This document shows, piece by piece, positions 1 to 5,846 of a DNA stretch of 5,846 bases (its first letter is position 1; each line of letters begins with the position of its first letter). Source of the DNA: Phycisphaerae bacterium (lineage in GTDB: Bacteria; Planctomycetota; Phycisphaerae; UBA1845). The stretch spans positions 1 to 5,846 of the forward strand of contig JAJDDU010000290.1 in NCBI GenBank assembly GCA_029260155.1. Direction: 5' to 3'. Position numbers and translations under genes: made by a program. Below the pieces are notes generated by a model. The model made no database searches. It worked only from the letters and a program-made list of their open reading frames with translations, and was not told where the DNA came from.

Positions 1-1515
1 ACAATCCGATCCACGCGAAAGGCCATTAGGTGGTGCGCCACTGTTGTGTTCGCACTCGCAGGATGCGCCCCCAAGCAGCCCGTGGAGAGCCTCCCGCAAC
101 GACCAGACGTTCGACCGGCGAGCGCGACGGAAACCGGCGAAGTGCTCGAACTCGACGCCTCCCAGATCGAGCCCATGTACACCGAGCTGGTCGCCATCGA
201 CTTACCCACGGTGATTCGCGTGGCCACGGCGGACAACTTTGACATTCGCCGCGCACGCCTGTCCGTCGTCGCATCCAAAGGGCGCCTCGAAAGCGCAGTC
301 GGTGCAGCCTTCCCCGCTTTCGTTCCGACCGCCTTGTTCAATCACGTCGAAGGCAATGTGCGCGCCACCCAAGGCAACCTCGTCGGCGTCGGGTTCAACA
401 CGTTTCAGGCATCGCTGGCCATACAATGGGTCATCAACCCAGGGCGCGTGATCAACGACATCATCGCCGCAAAAAAGCGCCTCGCGGCGTCGGAGCATCA
501 GGAACGCGCCGTGGTCCTCGACACGCTTCGACAGGCTGTCATCCAGTTCTACGACCTTGTGCTCGCTCAAGCGCGCACATCCGCCGTGCACAGAAGTGTC
601 ACCGAGGCCACCGAGCTGGCGCGCATCACAGAATTGCGGATCAACAGCGGTGTCGGCATTGCTGCCGACGCCCTGCGCGCCCAAGCCCGCCTTGCTGAAC
701 GCCGCCAAGACCTCGTTCTCGCAATGCAGGGGTTTTTCAACGCTTCGGTCGCACTCTCTCTCACCCTGCACCTCGACGCATCTGTCACTTTGGCGCCCAG
801 TATTGATCGCCTGCCCGCCACCCATCTGGTCCGCGAAGGACTCTCGATCGAGGAGTTGTTGGACATGGCGGTCACCTACAGGCCCGATCTCGAAAGCGTC
901 CGGTTGCTCGTCGAAGCCGTGGCAGCCGACAAGGGTGCAACGTGGTGGGGTACGTTCGGCCCCCAGTTCGCCGTGGGATATGAATTTGGAGGCATCGGGG
1001 GAAACGCCAACAACATCAGGCCGGTCCGCAACGGTCGGGGGCTCGACGATCAGACGTTTGCGTTCCGCGACAACCAGCGTGCAACTGCTTCAGGGGGTTG
1101 GCGGATCAGTTTTGCCGCGTTCGGTGATCTCAAGACTGCAGACGCTAGAAGCCAGCAGGCAGCCATCGAGGCCGAGAGGCAGCTTGACCGCGTTCGTGCG
1201 GATGTCGTCCGCGCCGCCCAAGCCAGTAGGGCCCATCATGAACTCGTGGGGCTTGCGCGGCATCAGGTTGAAGCCGCGACGGAAGCGCTGCGCCTCGCCG
1301 AGGCAAATCTCCAGGCGGGCACCATGACCACGCTCGACGTGCTTCAAGCCCAGGACGCCGCGACCCAGGCGCGACTCCGCCACGCAGAGTCCGTGGTCCA
1401 TTACAACCAATCACAGGTGGACCTGATCGCCGCCCTCGGAATGATCGATGAGGACGCGCTGCTCGGCGTAAACCGCCACGGTGCCGAAACGCAACCCGAC
1501 GCAGGAAACGGGTAG
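1..1515 (+). CDS. TolC-family outer membrane efflux lipoprotein (5' partial)
   Basis: This is an outer membrane factor of the TolC/OEP family: the trimeric barrel-and-tunnel component that lets RND, ABC or MFS exporters or type I secretion systems discharge across the outer membrane. The frame is open from base 1. The first codons read as a lipoprotein signal peptide: basic residues (R3, R6, K7, R10), a hydrophobic stretch, then the lipobox L-A-G-C with Cys at codon 22 (bases 64-66). An internal GTG at 46 would remove most of that signal, so I place the true start left of the window. Two OEP repeats follow, at about codons 68-260 and 285-482. Each has long Ala/Gln/Arg-rich helices and the family's hallmark turn (INSGVGIAADALRAQARLA; LQAGTMTTLDVLQAQ). 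The barrel-strand segments lie near codons 100-145 and 313-375. Mature length is about 483 residues, normal for the family. Ala after the lipid-bearing Cys fits outer-membrane sorting. The transported substrate cannot be told, because the periplasmic adaptor and pump genes are not in the window. Family assignment is secure. Confidence 0.95.
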   Translation, partial: TIRSTRKAIRWCATVVFALAGCAPKQPVESLPQRPDVRPASATETGEVLELDASQIEPMYTELVAIDLPTVIRVATADNFDIRRARLSVVASKGRLESAVGAAFPAFVPTALFNHVEGNVRATQGNLVGVGFNTFQASLAIQWVINPGRVINDIIAAKKRLAASEHQERAVVLDTLRQAVIQFYDLVLAQARTSAVHRSVTEATELARITELRINSGVGIAADALRAQARLAERRQDLVLAMQGFFNASVALSLTLHLDASVTLAPSIDRLPATHLVREGLSIEELLDMAVTYRPDLESVRLLVEAVAADKGATWWGTFGPQFAVGYEFGGIGGNANNIRPVRNGRGLDDQTFAFRDNQRATASGGWRISFAAFGDLKTADARSQQAAIEAERQLDRVRADVVRAAQASRAHHELVGLARHQVEAATEALRLAEANLQAGTMTTLDVLQAQDAATQARLRHAESVVHYNQSQVDLIAALGMIDEDALLGVNRHGAETQPDAGNG

Positions 1516-1523
1516 GCTGATCG

Positions 1524-3029
1524 CTACACGTGGGATGCGACCCGCGTCAACGGACTGCCATTAACCACCATCGACACGCGGTTGCGACCCGCCTTCTTGG
1601 CGATGTACAACTGGGCGTCCGCTGCTCTGATAATGGGCACCTCGTCGGCGTCCCGCACGTCCGTGATTAACGCGACGCCGATACTAAGCGTAACCGACAA
1701 CTCGCGCCCTTCCCACGGAACCTTCGTATCTTCAACCGCTTGCCGCAGGCGATCCGCTAGAATTCGCGCCCCCTCCAGCGACGCGTCCGGGCCGATGACC
1801 GCAAACTCCTCCCCACCGTATCGAGCGACGTAGTCGACCTTGCGCACGTTCGCGTCCAGCACACGCGCCACAGTTTGCAATACGCGGTCGCCCGCCTGAT
1901 GGCCGTGCGTGTCGTTGAACACCTTGAACCTGTCGACATCCATCATCATCATCGCCAGCGGCGTGCCCGAACGCAACGAACGCTGAAGTTCCAGCGAAAA
2001 GCGCGAATCGAACGCCGCACGGTTACCGATCCCCGTTAACGCGTCCGTCGTCGCCCGTCGCATCAGGTCTTCCTGCTGCTGCGCCATCGTCCTGTTTTCG
2101 ACGTGCATTGCGAGGCTCAGCTCTGCGATCCGCTCGCGCACCTCGGCTTGAATATCCTCCGGATCGCGTGTCTTGCCCGGCGGAATGTCGAACGCCACGC
2201 GAGCGCTCTCGATGTCACGTGCGATCTCGCCGAGCAACTCGGCACAACGAGCGTCATCGATGCCCAAATGCTCCTTCGCCAGAGCGACAAACACCTGCGA
2301 ATCGGGCTGCTCGGTTTTCGTGTCCGGGCAGATGATCTCCGCAGCCGCTTCCCCCACACACAGGAGCTTGGCCAGCGGGAGGATGGCTTGTCCATCGGCA
2401 CACGCGTGGAAGGACTCGACCGCCGCGCACAGCGCATCGGGGATCCGCCATGAACGCAGCAGTTGCGCACCGATGCGGGGATAGGATTCGCCCAGCTGTT
2501 TGCGTTCCAGTCGATCAAGATCGCGCGGAATCTGCTGTGCGTCCGCCAAGACGTTCGCGTACTCATCCGGAACGCCTGTTGCGAGCACGGTACGCCCGAT
2601 CTGACTCAGCAGCCCGGCCATGAAGGCATCCTGCGCCTGGGCGGTTTTCGAAGCGGTGGCGAGCACGCGCGCTGCTACCCCGCATCCGACCGACTGTATG
2701 CCGAACTGCCGTTGATCGAATCCGGTGCATTTGGACGCCTTGTCGTTTCCGAGAATCGCAAACGACAGTGCCATCATCTTGACACCCCGCACACCGACCA
2801 ACGTCACCGCTTGCTGTAGCGACGTGACCTCACGCGGAATGCCGGCAATAGGAGAGTTTGCGAACCGAAGAATCTTGGCGGCCATCGCGGGATCCTGAGC
2901 GAGGGTGTCCGCGATTTGGTTCGCGGACACGTCATCGCGGCGCGTCATCTCCAGTAGTTTCAGAACGACACCCGGTGGTGTGGGAAGCCGCCCCGCAGCA
3001 TTGATACGATCAAAAAGTCTATCCGACAT
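1524..3029 (-). CDS. HDOD-GGDEF diguanylate cyclase
   Basis: A predicted soluble cytoplasmic protein of 501 residues that should make cyclic di-GMP from two GTP. Residues 8-210 are an HDOD domain, a metal-free relative of HD hydrolases used as a signalling or protein-interaction module. Visible hallmarks are LPTPPGVVLKLLE, the DPAMAAKILRFANS segment, the GLLSQIG segment where HD enzymes have HD residues, and LLRSWRIPDAL. Residues 290-325 are a charged, probably helical linker. Residues 326-490 are a GGDEF domain. It has the DALTGIGNR entry motif (329-337), the metal-binding Asp364 in MMDVDRFK, FND/HGHQAGD, the active-site GGEEF (405-409) and an RxxD inhibitory site (RKVD, 396-399) at the standard five-residue distance. 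It should therefore be active and inhibited by its own product. No membrane segment or signal peptide is seen. The start at 3029 is chosen because a strong ribosome binding site precedes it; the frame stays open to 3182, but that extension looks unlike protein. The input signal sensed by HDOD is unknown. Confidence 0.95.
   Translation of the reverse strand: MSDRLFDRINAAGRLPTPPGVVLKLLEMTRRDDVSANQIADTLAQDPAMAAKILRFANSPIAGIPREVTSLQQAVTLVGVRGVKMMALSFAILGNDKASKCTGFDQRQFGIQSVGCGVAARVLATASKTAQAQDAFMAGLLSQIGRTVLATGVPDEYANVLADAQQIPRDLDRLERKQLGESYPRIGAQLLRSWRIPDALCAAVESFHACADGQAILPLAKLLCVGEAAAEIICPDTKTEQPDSQVFVALAKEHLGIDDARCAELLGEIARDIESARVAFDIPPGKTRDPEDIQAEVRERIAELSLAMHVENRTMAQQQEDLMRRATTDALTGIGNRAAFDSRFSLELQRSLRSGTPLAMMMMDVDRFKVFNDTHGHQAGDRVLQTVARVLDANVRKVDYVARYGGEEFAVIGPDASLEGARILADRLRQAVEDTKVPWEGRELSVTLSIGVALITDVRDADEVPIIRAADAQLYIAKKAGRNRVSMVVNGSPLTRVASHV
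1528..1547. terminator. Possible hairpin at convergent gene ends
   Basis: Bases 1528-1534 (ACGTGGG) can pair with 1541-1547 (CCCGCGT) to give a 7-bp stem with one G-T pair and a 6-base loop. It lies just past the TolC stop and inside the last codons of the convergent HDOD-GGDEF gene. This is where a shared terminator would be expected. Neither side carries a T-run, so it is not a classical factor-independent terminator, and a stem of this size can arise by chance in GC-rich DNA. Confidence 0.25.
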
Positions 3030-3278
3030 GCCCTTCTCCCTGCATGCTATGCCCAAGCGCGCCCCATCGAGGCGGCTTCGACGATGCAACCATGCACCAC
3101 CGCCGCAGTCCGGTCGGCCGTCCGCCCAATCGACGCCGCGACATGCGACCGATGGGGCATCCACACTACATCGGACAACCATCGAAGGGGCTAAATCATC
3201 GGTTGGTTTTGCCCGCGACGACCGTGCTCGCTATCGCGAGACGGGGGTCTTGGGTATCGGACATTCCTGACGTCGTAA
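3030..3278. other. Intergenic region between asnS and the HDOD-GGDEF gene
   Basis: A 249-base gap after the asnS stop and before the HDOD-GGDEF start. I see no convincing gene in it; frames open on both strands are Arg/Pro/His-rich and look like GC-driven open frames. It holds a perfect 9-base inverted repeat with distant arms (GCCCCATCG at 3061-3069, CGATGGGGC at 3150-3158) and a small hairpin, CTCGC-tatc-GCGAG (3227-3240), about 40 bases past the asnS stop. The hairpin has no T-run, so a terminator role is uncertain. A promoter for the signalling gene is expected here because of the gap size, but I cannot point to convincing -35 and -10 boxes. Confidence 0.7.
3032..3041 (-). promoter_or_regulatory. 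Ribosome binding site of HDOD-GGDEF gene
   Basis: On the minus strand the ten bases AGGGAGAAGG precede the ATG at 3029, with GGAG six bases upstream of it. This is a near-ideal Shine-Dalgarno site and settles the start codon against upstream in-frame candidates reaching to 3182. Confidence 0.8.
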
Positions 3279-4793
3279 TCAGGGGTACATCGTCCCCAGC
3301 ATGCGAGGATATGCCGCTGTCTCGCGAATATGCTTGAGTCCGCAAATCCATGCCACCGTTCGTTCGACGCCAAGGCCAAAGCCACCGTGCGGGACCGAAC
3401 CGTAGCGACGCAAATCGAGGTACCACTCGAAGTTCTCGACGGGCAGGTTATGTGCCTTGATTCGCTCGAGCAGGATGTCGTGATCCTCCTCACGCATCGA
3501 CCCGCCGATAATCTCGCCGTAACCCTCCGGCGCCAGCAAGTCGAAATTCTCGACGAGTTTTCGATTGCTGCGATCGACGCGCATGTAGAAGGCTTTAACG
3601 TCACTCGGATAGTGCGTCACAAATACCGGCCTCTCGTGCAGCCGCGAGATGATCGTCTCATCCGACCCGCCCAAGTCCGTGCCCCATTGGAAGTCCGCCG
3701 CGAGCTTCATGTGCGCGGGGATATTCGCAATCTGCTCGTTCAATTCCGCCTGCTCTTCGTGCGCGGCCTGCAACTCCTGCGCGGCTTTTTCCTGCTGCCA
3801 GGCCTTCTTCGCGGACGCCTTCGTCTCTTCGAGCTCCTTGATCTTCCCGTCGATCTCCTTGACCCGCTCGCTCTTGGTCTGAAGGTCATTCTCAAGCAAC
3901 GCCATCGCCTCAGGGCCGTGGAGAATATCAACGACTTCCGCGTAAGTTAGACGGACGAATGGCTTAGCGATTTTCTCAAGTGACGCGGTTTCCCGCCCCA
4001 ACGACTCCAGATCGGCGCGATGGTCTGTCAAAACGCGTTGCGCGATAGCACAGACGAAGTCTTCCGCAAGTTCCAGAACATCCCCGAGGCCGCAGAACGC
4101 CATCTCCGGCTCGACCATCCAGAACTCCGTCAGATGGCGACGCGTCTTGGATTTCTCCGCCCGAAATGTCGGACCAAAGCAGTACACCTTGTCGTGCGCC
4201 ATGCACGCAGCCTCGACGTACAGCTGCCCCGTTTGAGCGAGGTACACCTGCTCGCCGAAATAGTCCACCTCGAACAGCGTCGATGCCCCTTCGCCAATGG
4301 CCGGCGCGAATATCGGTGTATCGATAAGCAAGAATCCGTGATCGTTGAAGAACCGCCGGATGGCGTCCACGATCGTCGCACGGATGTTAAGAATCGTGTG
4401 TTGACGCTGCGACCGGAACCACAGGTGCCGGTGCTTCATTAGGAATTCAACACCATGTGGCTTCGGCGTGATCGGGTAGTCACTGGACGTGCCAACAACT
4501 CGGAATTCGGTAATCTCGCGCAGCTCCACACCACCGACAGCGCGCTCGTCAGCATGGGCCACACCAGTGATCTCGATCGACGTCTCCTGTGCTACCTTCT
4601 TGGCCTCATCGAAGAAGGTGGCCGTCGCATCGCCCTTTTCGAGAACGCATTGGCACAATCCTCTGCCGTCCCGAAGCGTGATGAATGCCACTTTCCCGCT
4701 CGAGCGGGCCTTGTACACCCAACCACAAAGCTTGACGGACTGCCCCACGCGACCACTCAGGTCGCAAACATGCGTACGTTCATTTGTGCTCAT
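3279..4793 (-). CDS. asnS: Asparaginyl-tRNA synthetase with coiled-coil insertion
   Basis: A class IIb aminoacyl-tRNA synthetase that charges tRNA-Asn with asparagine using ATP in the cytoplasm. Residues 18-103 form the anticodon-binding OB fold (KLCGWVYKARSSGKVAFITL). The catalytic domain follows, with motif 1 around 137-161 (ending near Pro160), motif 2 at 210-228 (FRAEKSKTRRHLTEFWMVE) and motif 3 at 471-482 (GFGLGVERTVAW). GEIIGGSMREE (426-436) and KAFYMR (400-405) are typical of AsnRS rather than AspRS. The C terminus, YPRMLGTMYP, also fits the family. At 504 residues it is about 40 longer than the usual 460-470. The excess is a charged helical insertion at about residues 301-360. I chose the ATG at 4793 over an in-frame TTG at 4829 because the OB-fold sequence begins shortly after it and a promoter-like pair lies between the two. 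There is no Shine-Dalgarno sequence before it. Identification is near certain. Confidence 0.98.
   Translation of the reverse strand: MSTNERTHVCDLSGRVGQSVKLCGWVYKARSSGKVAFITLRDGRGLCQCVLEKGDATATFFDEAKKVAQETSIEITGVAHADERAVGGVELREITEFRVVGTSSDYPITPKPHGVEFLMKHRHLWFRSQRQHTILNIRATIVDAIRRFFNDHGFLLIDTPIFAPAIGEGASTLFEVDYFGEQVYLAQTGQLYVEAACMAHDKVYCFGPTFRAEKSKTRRHLTEFWMVEPEMAFCGLGDVLELAEDFVCAIAQRVLTDHRADLESLGRETASLEKIAKPFVRLTYAEVVDILHGPEAMALLENDLQTKSERVKEIDGKIKELEETKASAKKAWQQEKAAQELQAAHEEQAELNEQIANIPAHMKLAADFQWGTDLGGSDETIISRLHERPVFVTHYPSDVKAFYMRVDRSNRKLVENFDLLAPEGYGEIIGGSMREEDHDILLERIKAHNLPVENFEWYLDLRRYGSVPHGGFGLGVERTVAWICGLKHIRETAAYPRMLGTMYP
3714..3893 (-). other. asnS: Helical-hairpin insertion within AsnRS
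   Basis: This is the part of asnS encoding residues 301-360. It separates the LTYAEVVDIL segment (282-291) from QWGTDL (369-374). In ordinary AsnRS, as I remember the Escherichia coli sequence, these two segments are only about 16 residues apart. The insert is rich in Glu, Lys, Gln and Ala and spaces hydrophobic residues roughly every 3-4 positions (V311, I314, I318, L321; then L341, L351, I355). I read it as two antiparallel helices, about 303-328 and 330-358, forming a short coiled coil. The reading frame and flanking catalytic motifs stay intact, so this is a real domain insertion and not a frameshift. Confidence 0.7.
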
Positions 4794-4800
4794 GCGGCTG

Positions 4801-4829
4801 TATATAAAGCCCGAAAGCGCACACCGCAA
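4801..4829 (-). promoter_or_regulatory. Probable asnS promoter, possibly leaderless
   Basis: On the minus strand, TTGCGG (4824-4829) and TATATA (4801-4806) stand exactly 17 bases apart, the optimum for a housekeeping sigma factor. The -10 box matches the consensus at 4 of 6 positions and the -35 box at 3 of 6. Only seven bases lie between the -10 box and the ATG at 4793. Transcription would then start at or within a base or two of the start codon, which agrees with the absence of a Shine-Dalgarno sequence. An AT-rich TATATA stands out in this GC-rich gap, but consensus matching alone is modest evidence. Confidence 0.5.
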
Positions 4830-4864
4830 TAGCGCCCAGAACCCGCCCCGCCCGTCCCGTTTTG

Positions 4865-4900
4865 AGTGACGCGGTCTGACGCACCAGGCCGTGGATCACT
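4865..4900 (-). terminator. Possible hairpin after the dockerin gene
   Basis: Starting 10 bases past the dockerin-gene stop, the minus-strand transcript can form an outer stem AGTGA/TCACT (4896-4900 with 4865-4869). A small internal loop follows, then an inner five-pair stem including one G-U (4888-4892 region with 4872-4876 region). Position suits a terminator, but A-rich CAAAACGGG follows instead of a T-run, so the call is weak. Confidence 0.25.
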
Positions 4901-4909
4901 GCCGTTGCG

Positions 4910-5846
4910 CTACGGCTGTGTGTGATTCATGCCCCGCCCCGCCCACAACGGGACAATCGCCTGGCGGAAACGCGCCAAGTCGAACGCCGTCGTCTCTCCA
5001 TCGCGGTCGACGTCGACCAACATGTTCGCTGTCAGGCACGCAGGCGCGAAGGCGTTGCTCATGATGCGACGGAGTCTCAGCAGGTCTAGCGGCTCTATCA
5101 CACCGTTCTGATCAACGTCCCCTGGAAGGAAACCCACGTCGATTCGATCCGGCTCCAAGGCCCCCGCCCCCAGGTCGCCCGCATCCAGAATCACGTTGCC
5201 GCAAGCATCCTCAACATGGGCGATGATCGTCGTCCACTCCTGCGGTGAAATGAAACGCGCAAGCTCTACACGCACGCGGGTCGCGTCCTCCGGATCGCGC
5301 AGGATCGCCGTGACACCGTTCGCCGCCGCGTCACCCGTCTCCGCCACCGTGAAAGCAGCCGTTGTGAGAACACCTGCACCGCTGCCCACGTCGAACACCG
5401 GTTCGGAAAAGACAATCGTCATCGCCGTAAGCCCCATCTGCACATTGGCCCCGTCAAACGACGAGCGTCGCGGATCAACGTACCCGCTCGTCACAGCAAC
5501 CTGCTCGAACGGAAACGACTGTCCTGCCCCCCCGAGGCACATGCGAATGTGGTCGATCTGCGGCGGAGCGGAATCAAACGCACATTCGCACTCATCGAGC
5601 ACTCCATTGTTGTCGCTGTCTTCCGATGTTCCTGCAGTCAGGTCACATGCATCGGGAATCACGTTCTCATTGCAGTCAGCCGACGCTCCGTCGCTAATCT
5701 CCTGAAAGTCGGCCAAGCCGTTCACGTTGCAATCAGTCGGAAACTCATCCATGCCCATATCGACACGTCCACCCAAAACGCGCGGCTCTCCATCCAAGTC
5801 CGTGTCCGCCGCAGCCGTCAATCCCGGATGTCCACTGTCCACACCT
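4910..5846 (-). CDS. Secreted dockerin-domain protein, C-terminal part (5' partial)
   Basis: The visible 311 or so residues are the end of a larger protein; the frame remains open at the right edge, so the GTG at 5842 is not a believable start. Numbering from that codon, residues 5-34 (TDLDGEPRVLGGRVDMG) resemble the end of the right-handed beta-helix/choice-of-anchor Q proteins of planctomycetes. This suggests a beta-helix lies upstream. Residues 37-87 hold three acidic Asp/Asn/Cys repeats (DCNVNGLADFQEI, DCNENVIPDACDL, DSDNNGVLDECE), like calcium-binding thrombospondin type 3 repeats. Residues 90-237 look like a beta-sandwich of the SbsA/Big_5 Ig-like kind (MTIVFSEPVF, then VEDACGNVI). Residues 241-297 are a type I dockerin with two EF-hand-like loops: D242, D244, N246, D253 and D277, D279, D281, D288. 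The protein is probably exported to the cell surface or outside, though no signal peptide is in view. No catalytic motif is visible, and its ligand is unknown. Confidence 0.85.
   Translation of the reverse strand, partial: GVDSGHPGLTAAADTDLDGEPRVLGGRVDMGMDEFPTDCNVNGLADFQEISDGASADCNENVIPDACDLTAGTSEDSDNNGVLDECECAFDSAPPQIDHIRMCLGGAGQSFPFEQVAVTSGYVDPRRSSFDGANVQMGLTAMTIVFSEPVFDVGSGAGVLTTAAFTVAETGDAAANGVTAILRDPEDATRVRVELARFISPQEWTTIIAHVEDACGNVILDAGDLGAGALEPDRIDVGFLPGDVDQNGVIEPLDLLRLRRIMSNAFAPACLTANMLVDVDRDGETTAFDLARFRQAIVPLWAGRGMNHTQP

Noticed and set aside
557..1327. A 256-codon open frame on the plus strand inside the TolC-family gene, and a 207-codon open frame opposite it at 202-825
   Set aside because: Both overlap a secure gene in other frames. 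Their translations are rich in Arg, Pro, Ser and Cys with no recognisable motif, as expected of GC-rich shadow frames.
1537..1591. Direct repeat GCGACCCGC (1537-1545 and 1583-1591) near the convergent gene ends
   Set aside because: Two copies of nine GC-rich bases, one at each place in the coding sequence, with no flanking similarity. Chance is the simplest explanation.
3030..3182. N-terminal extension of the HDOD-GGDEF protein by 51 residues
   Set aside because: The frame is open, but the extension would have Cys/Arg/Gly-rich sequence unlike the rest of the protein. The ATG at 3029 has a strong ribosome binding site, and the HDOD domain begins right after it.
3330..3950. A 206-codon open frame on the plus strand opposite asnS
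   Set aside because: It lies wholly antisense to the AsnRS catalytic domain, including the motif 3 region. Its Leu/Arg-rich translation mirrors the coding strand, and no ribosome binding site or motif supports it.
4794..4829. Alternative asnS start at a TTG codon at 4829, adding 12 residues
   Set aside because: TTG is a rare start, no ribosome binding site precedes it, and the added residues are not typical of AsnRS. The same bases make a better -35 element.
1..5846. Search for a new defence, mobile or RNA-based system
   Set aside because: All long frames are explained by four recognisable genes. I found no reverse transcriptase, integrase, transposase, nuclease, toxin-antitoxin pair, tandem spacer array or structured RNA signature.

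Overview
The window looks like a chromosomal segment from a planctomycete, most likely of the Phycisphaerae type. The main evidence is the gene at the right edge. It combines calcium-binding-like 'DCNxNGxxD' repeats, a beta-sandwich-like segment and a C-terminal dockerin with two EF-hand-like loops, behind a 'DTDLDGEPRVLGGRVDMG' tail. That architecture is very common in secreted planctomycete proteins. The base composition is GC-rich throughout. This assignment is an inference from protein style, since no rRNA or other marker is present.

Layout, left to right. (1) 1-1515, plus strand: an outer-membrane efflux lipoprotein of the TolC/OEP family, whose first codons lie just outside the window. 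(2) 1524-3029, minus strand: a cytoplasmic signalling protein joining an HDOD domain to a GGDEF diguanylate cyclase domain with an intact catalytic motif and product-inhibition site. It converges on the TolC gene with only 8 bases between the stop codons. (3) 3030-3278: a 249-base non-coding gap holding a good ribosome binding site and otherwise only weak inverted repeats. (4) 3279-4793, minus strand: asparaginyl-tRNA synthetase (asnS), with an extra charged helical hairpin of about 60 residues inside the catalytic domain. (5) 4794-4909: a gap with a plausible asnS promoter whose -10 element lies so close to the ATG that the mRNA would be leaderless or nearly so. (6) 4910-5846, minus strand: the C-terminal part of a large secreted dockerin protein that continues beyond the right edge.

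The three minus-strand genes share a direction, but their gaps (116 and 249 bases) and unrelated functions argue against a tight operon. They cover surface/secreted protein, translation and c-di-GMP signalling. The TolC gene is probably the last gene of an efflux or secretion operon that starts to the left, but its partners are not visible. I see no mobile element, CRISPR array, tRNA, rRNA, riboswitch or phage gene. No clearly new multi-gene system is present. The features most worth a second look are the AsnRS insertion and the apparently leaderless asnS start.
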